This document shows positions 58,575 through 64,000 of a stretch of 64,000 nt of DNA, piece after piece. The stretch lies in contig JARHVB010000010.1 in assembly GCA_029222685.1 (NCBI GenBank), forward strand, positions 1 through 64,000, read 5' to 3'. The notes under the pieces were generated by a model. It was not told the DNA's origin. It saw only the letters and a list, made by a program, of their open reading frames with translations, and did not search any database. A program made the translations under genes and the position numbers. Source of the stretch: Terripilifer ovatus. GTDB lineage: Bacteria > Pseudomonadota > Alphaproteobacteria > Rhizobiales > Beijerinckiaceae. Every line of letters begins with the position of its first letter. The first letter of the stretch is position 1.

Positions 58575-60632
58575 ATGACCAAAATCATCGTAGACGGCAA
58601 CGAAGTAGACGTTCCCGCGGAGTATACGCTTCTGCAGGCCTGCGAGACCGCGGGTGCGGAAGTGCCGCGGTTCTGCTTCCACGAGCGTCTGTCGGTTGCC
58701 GGCAATTGCCGCATGTGCCTTGTCGAGGTGAAGGGCGGCCCGCCCAAGCCCGCGGCCTCCTGCGCCATGGCCGTGCGCGATCTGCGGCCCGGCCCCAATG
58801 GCGAGCCGCCGCAGGTTTTCACCAACACACCGATGGTGAAGAAGGCGCGCGAAGGCGTGATGGAATTCCTGCTCATCAACCATCCGCTCGACTGCCCGAT
58901 CTGCGATCAGGGCGGCGAATGTGATCTGCAGGACCAGGCGATGGCCTTCGGCGTCGATAGTTCGCGCTATGCCGAGAACAAGCGCGCCGTCGAAGACAAG
59001 TATATCGGCCCGCTGGTGAAGACGTCGATGAACCGCTGCATTCATTGCACGCGCTGCGTCCGCTTCACCGCCGAAGTCGCCGGCACCGGCGACATGGGCG
59101 CCACCGGCCGTGGCGAGGACATGGAGATCACGACGTATCTCGAGACGGCGATGACGTCCGAACTGCAGGGCAACGTCGCCGATCTCTGCCCGGTCGGTGC
59201 GCTGCTGCCCAAGCCGCAGAATTTCAGGGCCCGGTCGTGGGAATTGCAGAAGACCGAATCCATCGACGTGATGGATGCGCTGGGCTCGGCGATCCGCGTC
59301 GACACGCGCGGCCGCGAGGTCATGCGCATCCTGCCGAGAGTCAACGATGCGGTGAACGAGGAATGGATTTCCGACAAGACGCGGCAGATCGTCGACGGCC
59401 TCGGCGCGCAGCGGCTTGACCGCCCCTATGTGCGCGAAAACGGCAAGCTGCGGCAGGCAAGCTGGCAGGAAGCCTTTGCCGCCATCGCCGCGAAGGTGAA
59501 AGCGACGAGTGCTGAAAAGATCGGCGCCATTGCCGGTGATCTTTGCGCTGTCGAAGATATGTTCGCCCTGCAACTGCTGATGGGCAAGCTCGGCTCGAAG
59601 AACATCGACTGCCGCCAGGACGGCGTGAAGCTCGATCCGAAGCTCGGCCGCGCATCCTATCTGTTCAATTCGACGATCGCCGGCATCGAGGCTGCGGATT
59701 CGATCCTCATCATCGGCTCCAACCCGCGCAAGGAAGCGCCGGTGCTCAATGCCCGCATCCGCAAGCGCTGGCTGCGCGGCGGGCTGAAGATCAGCGTCAT
59801 CGGCGACAGGCCGGACCTTACCTATGTCTACGACTATCAGGGCGCCGGCGCGGAATCCCTGTCGGCGCTTGCCGACAATCCGCCGCCGGCGGTTGAAAAG
59901 TCCATGGTCATCATTGGCCAGGGCGCGCTGGCGCGGCCCGATGGCGCCGCCATTCTGGCGCTTGCCGGCAAGCTGGCCTCGGCGTTCGGTGCGGTAAAGG
60001 ACGGCTGGAACGGTTTCAACGTGCTGCACACGGCGGCCGCGCGTGTCGGCGGTCTCGATCTTGGCTTCGTGCCGGGCGAGGGCGGCCTCGATGCGCTGGC
60101 CATGGCAAACGGTGGCGTCGATGTCCTGTTCAATCTCGGCGCCGATGAGATCGACATCAAGCCGGGCGCCTTCGTCATCTATCAGGGCTCCCATGGCGAT
60201 CGCGGCGCTCATCGCGCCGATGTCATCCTGCCGGGCGCGGCCTACACCGAAAAATCCGGCACCTATGTGAACACGGAAGGCCGCGTGCAGATGGCAGCGC
60301 GCGCCGGCTTCCCGCCGGGCGACGCCAGAGAAGACTGGGCGATCCTGCGCGCCCTGTCGGACGTACTCGGCCAGCGCCTGCCGTTCGACACCTTGGCTGC
60401 CCTGCGTTCCGCGCTTTATGCGGCGCATCCGCATTTCGCCGCCATCGACGACATCGCGGCGAGCGATGCGTCGGCCATCGGCAAGCTTTCGGCCAGCGGC
60501 GCGCCCGGTAAGGACGTTCTGGCTTCGCCGATCACCGACTTTTATCTGACCAATCCGATCGCGCGCGCCTCTTCCGTCATGGCGGAATGTTCGGCGCTGG
60601 CGCGCGGTCGCATGCTGCAAGCGGCGGAGTAG
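58575..60632 (+). CDS. nuoG: NADH-quinone oxidoreductase subunit G
   Basis: A 685-residue 75-kDa subunit with several iron-sulfur clusters. The N-terminal 2Fe-2S domain has [17 protein letters not shown], the N5-type site has [19 protein letters not shown], and the N4-type site has [11 protein letters not shown]. The C-terminal molybdopterin-oxidoreductase-like domain follows ([18 protein letters not shown]). Length is normal for alphaproteobacteria. nuoH starts four bases after the stop. Confidence 0.97.
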   Translation: MTKIIVDGNEVDVPAEYTLLQACETAGAEVPRFCFHERLSVAGNCRMCLVEVKGGPPKPAASCAMAVRDLRPGPNGEPPQVFTNTPMVKKAREGVMEFLLINHPLDCPICDQGGECDLQDQAMAFGVDSSRYAENKRAVEDKYIGPLVKTSMNRCIHCTRCVRFTAEVAGTGDMGATGRGEDMEITTYLETAMTSELQGNVADLCPVGALLPKPQNFRARSWELQKTESIDVMDALGSAIRVDTRGREVMRILPRVNDAVNEEWISDKTRQIVDGLGAQRLDRPYVRENGKLRQASWQEAFAAIAAKVKATSAEKIGAIAGDLCAVEDMFALQLLMGKLGSKNIDCRQDGVKLDPKLGRASYLFNSTIAGIEAADSILIIGSNPRKEAPVLNARIRKRWLRGGLKISVIGDRPDLTYVYDYQGAGAESLSALADNPPPAVEKSMVIIGQGALARPDGAAILALAGKLASAFGAVKDGWNGFNVLHTAAARVGGLDLGFVPGEGGLDALAMANGGVDVLFNLGADEIDIKPGAFVIYQGSHGDRGAHRADVILPGAAYTEKSGTYVNTEGRVQMAARAGFPPGDAREDWAILRALSDVLGQRLPFDTLAALRSALYAAHPHFAAIDDIAASDASAIGKLSASGAPGKDVLASPITDFYLTNPIARASSVMAECSALARGRMLQAAE

Positions 60633-60636
60633 GGGA

Positions 60637-61656
60637 ATGGACTTTTCCTGGGTTGTGCCCCTGCTCATCATTATCGGCAAAAGCCTTTTGCTGCTCGTGG
60701 CGGTGCTGATCTACGTCGCCTACATCATCTTGGCTGACCGCAAGATCTGGGCGGCGGTGCAATTGCGTCGCGGTCCGAATGTGGTGGGGCCCTGGGGCCT
60801 GCTGCAATCCTTCGCGGATATGTTTAAATTCGTGTTCAAGGAACCGGTTATTCCTGCCGGCGCCAACAAGGGCGTCTTTCTGATCGCACCGTTCGTCACC
60901 GCTATTCTGGCGCTGTCCGCCTGGGCCGTGGTTCCGGTGGCCGACGGCTGGGCGGTTGCCGATCTCAACGTCGGCATTCTCTTCATCTTTGCCATCTCCT
61001 CGCTCGGCGTCTATGGCGTCATCATGGGGGGCTGGGCGTCGAACTCCAAATATCCGTTCCTGTCGGCCCTGCGCTCCGCGGCGCAAATGGTCAGCTATGA
61101 AGTCTCCATCGGCTTCGTCCTCATCACCGTGCTGCTCTGCGCCGGCTCGCTCAATCTCAGCGAGATCGTCCGTGCGCAGGATTCGCGCTTCGGCGCGCTC
61201 GGCTGGTACTGGCTGCCGCTGTTTCCGATGTTCATCATCTTCTTCATTTCGGCGCTGGCGGAAACCAACCGTCCGCCGTTCGATCTGGTCGAAGCGGAAT
61301 CCGAACTCGTCGCCGGCTTCATGGTCGAATATTCATCGACCCCCTATCTGTTGTTCATGCTCGGCGAATATGTCGCCATCGTCAGCATGTGCGCCCTGAC
61401 GACGGTGCTGTTTCTGGGCGGCTGGCTGTCGCCCATTCCCTTCGCGCCGTTCACCTGGGTGCCGGGCGTGATCTGGTTCGTGCTCAAGGCCTCGCTGGTC
61501 TTCTTCATGTTCGCCATGGTGAAGGCTTTCGTGCCGCGCTATCGCTACGATCAGTTGATGCGGCTGGGCTGGAAGGTTTTCCTGCCGATTTCGCTGTTCA
61601 TGGTTGTTCTCGTCGCCGCCGTTCTGCAGTTCACCGGCTGGGGAGGACGCGTATGA
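60637..61656 (+). CDS. nuoH: NADH-quinone oxidoreductase subunit H
   Basis: A 339-residue membrane subunit next to the quinone chamber, with eight hydrophobic helices. Family markers: [40 protein letters not shown] and [20 protein letters not shown]. The stop overlaps the start of the small ORF at 61653 in an ATGA arrangement. Confidence 0.97.
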   Translation: MDFSWVVPLLIIIGKSLLLLVAVLIYVAYIILADRKIWAAVQLRRGPNVVGPWGLLQSFADMFKFVFKEPVIPAGANKGVFLIAPFVTAILALSAWAVVPVADGWAVADLNVGILFIFAISSLGVYGVIMGGWASNSKYPFLSALRSAAQMVSYEVSIGFVLITVLLCAGSLNLSEIVRAQDSRFGALGWYWLPLFPMFIIFFISALAETNRPPFDLVEAESELVAGFMVEYSSTPYLLFMLGEYVAIVSMCALTTVLFLGGWLSPIPFAPFTWVPGVIWFVLKASLVFFMFAMVKAFVPRYRYDQLMRLGWKVFLPISLFMVVLVAAVLQFTGWGGRV

Positions 61657-61916
61657 CGCTTGCCGTCTCCAATGCCGGACTTGCCGGGGCGCTGATCGGC
61701 CTCATGTTCGGGCTGGTCGAATATGTGCTGGCGCTGCGCATCATCGGGCGCATGCTGTCGCGCGAGGCCGGCGCCGGGCAGCCTGAACAGGCTGGGGTGG
61801 ACCGGGTCCAGGCGCTGCTGCGCCCTATCCGCTATGCGCTGCTGTCCGCCGCTTTCATTGTCTATCCCGCCGTCGGCTATCTCGTCGGCGCACCCTTCGC
61901 ATCCGAGGGCAAATAA
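61653..61916 (+). CDS. Small two-helix membrane protein inside the nuo operon
   Basis: An 87-residue protein between nuoH and nuoI, overlapping the nuoH stop by four bases (ATGA) and ending one base before the nuoI ATG. Two hydrophobic helices are predicted at about 7-31 and 58-80, joined by a charged loop ([18 protein letters not shown]). It matches none of the fourteen standard complex I subunits. The tight coupling suggests a lineage-specific accessory or assembly factor. It could also be a subunit-like protein with no essential role. The function is unknown. Confidence 0.75.
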   Translation: MTLAVSNAGLAGALIGLMFGLVEYVLALRIIGRMLSREAGAGQPEQAGVDRVQALLRPIRYALLSAAFIVYPAVGYLVGAPFASEGK

Positions 61917-61917
61917 G

Positions 61918-62406
61918 ATGAAACTTGACCGGGCCGCGAAAGCTCTTTTTCTGACGGAATTCGTCGGCGCCTTTGTGCTGTCCATGCGCTATTTCTTCAA
62001 GCCGAAGGCGACCTTGAACTATCCGCACGAGCACAATCCGCAATCGCCGCGTTATCGCGGCGAGCATGCGCTGCGCCGCTATCCCAATGGCGAGGAACGC
62101 TGCATCGCCTGCAAGCTCTGCGAGGCAATCTGCCCGGCGCAGGCCATCACCATCGAGGCGGGGCCGCGCGGCAACGACGGCACCCGGCGCACCACGCGCT
62201 ACGACATCGATATGGTGAAGTGCATTTACTGCGGCCTCTGCCAGGAGGCCTGCCCGGTCGACGCCATCGTCGAGGGACCGAACGCCGAGTTCGCGGTCGA
62301 AACCCGCGAGGAACTCTATTACGACAAGAACCGTCTGCTCGATAACGGCGCGCGCTGGGAGCGCGAAATCGCCCGCAATATCGCGATGGACGCGCCGTAC
62401 AGATAA
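61918..62406 (+). CDS. nuoI: NADH-quinone oxidoreductase subunit I
   Basis: A 162-residue 23-kDa subunit with two 4Fe-4S clusters (N6a and N6b): [12 protein letters not shown] and [12 protein letters not shown]. The N-terminal helix anchors it near the membrane, and [20 protein letters not shown] is typical. It passes electrons from NuoG to the N2 cluster in NuoB. Confidence 0.97.
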   Translation: MKLDRAAKALFLTEFVGAFVLSMRYFFKPKATLNYPHEHNPQSPRYRGEHALRRYPNGEERCIACKLCEAICPAQAITIEAGPRGNDGTRRTTRYDIDMVKCIYCGLCQEACPVDAIVEGPNAEFAVETREELYYDKNRLLDNGARWEREIARNIAMDAPYR

Positions 62407-62470
62407 TTTTCGTCTTTCCGGTCGCGGTCATTGCCGTCCACGGAAAGAAGGAAAGCTAAAGGATGAAACG

Positions 62471-63076
62471 ATGACCGTGGCCGCCATCTTCTTCTATCTC
62501 TTCTCGATCGTCATGATCGCCTCGGCGTTCATGGTGATCGCGGCGCGCAATCCCGTGCATTCGGTGTTGTTCCTGATCCTCGCTTTCGTCAACGCCTCTG
62601 CTCTGTTCGTCCTCGTCGGCGCCGAGTTCCTGGCGATGATCCTGGTCGTCGTCTATGTCGGCGCGGTGGCCGTTCTGTTCCTCTTCGTCGTCATGATGCT
62701 GGATGTCGATTTTGCTGAACTCAAGCAGGGCTTCCTGCAATATCTGCCGCTCGGCGCGCTGATCGGCATCGTCGTTGCCGTCGAGCTCATTCTTGTCGTC
62801 GGCGGCTGGTCGGTGGCCCCCGGCGCCAAGGCAACCAATGCGCCGGCTATCACCGCTCTGTCGAACACGGAGGCGCTCGGCCTCGTGCTCTACACGAGAC
62901 ATGTCTATTTCTTCCAGGCTGCGGGGTTTGTTCTGCTCACGGCCATGATTGGCGCCATCGTGCTGACCTTGCGTCACAAGCCCGATGTCAAGCGCCAGGA
63001 TATTTCGGAACAGAATGCTCGCACGCGCGAGGAAGCCGTAGAAGTCAAGAAAGTGCCCTCACGGGCCGGCGTCTGA
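62471..63076 (+). CDS. nuoJ: NADH-quinone oxidoreductase subunit J
   Basis: A 201-residue membrane subunit with about five helices. Family markers: ARNPVHSVLFLILAFVNASA and FLAMILVVVYVGAVAVLFLF, the helix with a pi-bulge linked to proton-transfer coupling. The C-terminal cytoplasmic tail is charged. A 64-base spacer separates it from nuoI. Confidence 0.96.
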   Translation: MTVAAIFFYLFSIVMIASAFMVIAARNPVHSVLFLILAFVNASALFVLVGAEFLAMILVVVYVGAVAVLFLFVVMMLDVDFAELKQGFLQYLPLGALIGIVVAVELILVVGGWSVAPGAKATNAPAITALSNTEALGLVLYTRHVYFFQAAGFVLLTAMIGAIVLTLRHKPDVKRQDISEQNARTREEAVEVKKVPSRAGV

Positions 63077-63085
63077 GAGGATCGC

Positions 63086-63394
63086 ATGGATATCGGTCTC
63101 ACCCATTATCTCATCGTCGCAGCGATCCTGTTCACCATCGGGATCGCCGGCATCATTCTCAATCGCAAGAACATCATCGTCATCCTGATGTCGGTGGAGC
63201 TGATCCTGCTCGCGGTGAACATCAACCTGGTGGCGTTCTCGAGCTTCCTTGGCGATCTGACGGGCCAGGTCTTCTCCCTGTTCATTCTCACGGTCGCGGC
63301 GGCGGAAGCCGCCATCGGGCTTGCCATTCTAGTGACCTATTATCGCAACCGCGGTTCGATCGCGGTTGAAGACATCAACCTGATGAAGGGCTGA
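63086..63394 (+). CDS. nuoK: NADH-quinone oxidoreductase subunit K
   Basis: A 102-residue membrane subunit with three helices, related to MrpC. The two conserved buried acidic residues lie in [20 protein letters not shown] and [20 protein letters not shown]. Length is standard. nuoL starts seven bases after the stop. Confidence 0.97.
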   Translation: MDIGLTHYLIVAAILFTIGIAGIILNRKNIIVILMSVELILLAVNINLVAFSSFLGDLTGQVFSLFILTVAAAEAAIGLAILVTYYRNRGSIAVEDINLMKG

Positions 63395-63401
63395 AGGGCG
63401 C

Positions 63402-64000
63402 ATGTACACCGCAATCGTCTTTCTGCCCCTGATCGGCTTTCTGATCGCCGGCATTTTCGGCCGCCAGCTCGGCGCAAGGCCGTCGGAACTGATCACCACC
63501 ATTCTGCTGTTCATCGCGGCGGCCTTGTCCTGGGTCGCCTTCTTCCAGGTCGGCCTCGGCAGCGCCCCCTTGAGCGTTTCCGTGCTCGGCAAATGGATCG
63601 CTGCCGGCACCTTGCATGTCGATTGGGCGCTGCGCATCGACACGCTGACCGTGGTGATGCTCGTCGTCGTCAATACCGTCTCGGCGCTCGTCCACCTCTA
63701 TTCCATCGGCTACATGCACGAGGACGAACATCGTCCGCGCTTCTTCGCCTATCTGTCGCTCTTCACCTTCGCCATGCTGATGCTGGTGACGGCGGACAAC
63801 CTGGTGCAGATGTTCTTCGGCTGGGAAGGCGTCGGCCTCGCCTCCTATCTGCTGATCGGCTTCTGGTATGAGCGCCCGTCCGCCAATGCGGCGGCGATCA
63901 AGGCCTTCGTTGTCAACAGAGTCGGCGATTTCGGTTTCGCTCTCGGCATCTTCCTCCTCTTCGCGCTCACCGGCTCCGTCACGCTCGACCAGATCTTCGC
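63402..64000 (+). CDS. nuoL: NADH-quinone oxidoreductase subunit L, 5' part (cut by window end)
   Basis: The first 199 codons of the antiporter-like proton-pumping subunit. It starts [20 protein letters not shown] and shows [40 protein letters not shown] and [19 protein letters not shown], whose Glu in GWEGVG is the conserved TM5 acid, and [13 protein letters not shown]. The rest lies beyond the window, presumably followed by nuoM and nuoN. Confidence 0.96.
   Translation, partial: MYTAIVFLPLIGFLIAGIFGRQLGARPSELITTILLFIAAALSWVAFFQVGLGSAPLSVSVLGKWIAAGTLHVDWALRIDTLTVVMLVVVNTVSALVHLYSIGYMHEDEHRPRFFAYLSLFTFAMLMLVTADNLVQMFFGWEGVGLASYLLIGFWYERPSANAAAIKAFVVNRVGDFGFALGIFLLFALTGSVTLDQIF

Overview
The window is high-G+C chromosomal DNA from an alphaproteobacterium. 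It is most likely a member of the Hyphomicrobiales in or near the Bradyrhizobium/Rhodopseudomonas/Pseudolabrys/Xanthobacteraceae group. This is inferred from the order tig-clpP-clpX-lon, the recG/sdhE-mfd block, an IalB-family protein, several Bug-type solute receptors, a full nuo operon and many palindromic intergenic repeats typical of these genomes. The genus cannot be fixed from sequence reading alone.

Layout. Positions 1-700 hold the 3' part of an IS110-family transposase and two inverted copies of a palindromic repeat. Positions 700-12200 are mostly housekeeping: a methyltransferase-like protein, an SbmA/BacA-type ABC exporter, a DUF502 membrane protein, an isochorismatase-like hydrolase, recG, sdhE, mfd and a DsbA/FrnE-like oxidoreductase. 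Positions 12200-26300 are mixed: a YejA-like peptide-binding protein coupled to a degenerate acyl-adenylate synthetase, IalB, HspQ, a CNNM/CorC protein, nhaA, the NAD(P)HX repair enzyme, a copper-ligand-poor multicopper oxidase with a YciI protein, two orphan solute receptors and a TauD dioxygenase. Positions 26487-33331 hold tRNA-Leu, tig, clpP, clpX, lon and tRNA-Val, a proteostasis block. HspQ, a Lon specificity factor in enterics, lies elsewhere in the window.

Positions 33400-50900 form an accessory catabolic region. A phthalate-dioxygenase-type Rieske oxygenase is divergent from its PDR-type reductase, which leads a Gfo/Idh/MocA dehydrogenase, a MarR regulator, an EutA-like reactivase, a bicupin and an NDP-forming acyl-CoA synthetase. 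A second MarR regulator is divergent from an LLM flavin monooxygenase and a Bug receptor. The plausible logic is uptake through periplasmic receptors, ring dihydroxylation, rearomatisation, possible bicupin ring cleavage and CoA activation. The substrate is unknown. The EutA homologue has no EutBC partner here and is the strangest member.

Positions 50900-64000 hold nadC, a periplasmic ClpP-fold protein, tRNA-Asp, a split chromate transporter and the respiratory complex I operon nuoABCDEFGH-orf87-IJKL, with nuoL cut by the window end. The small two-helix membrane ORF between nuoH and nuoI is translationally coupled to nuoH.

No CRISPR array, prophage or integrase was seen. Intergenic DNA is rich in palindromic repeats of at least four families, several perfect hairpins and five clear factor-independent terminators.
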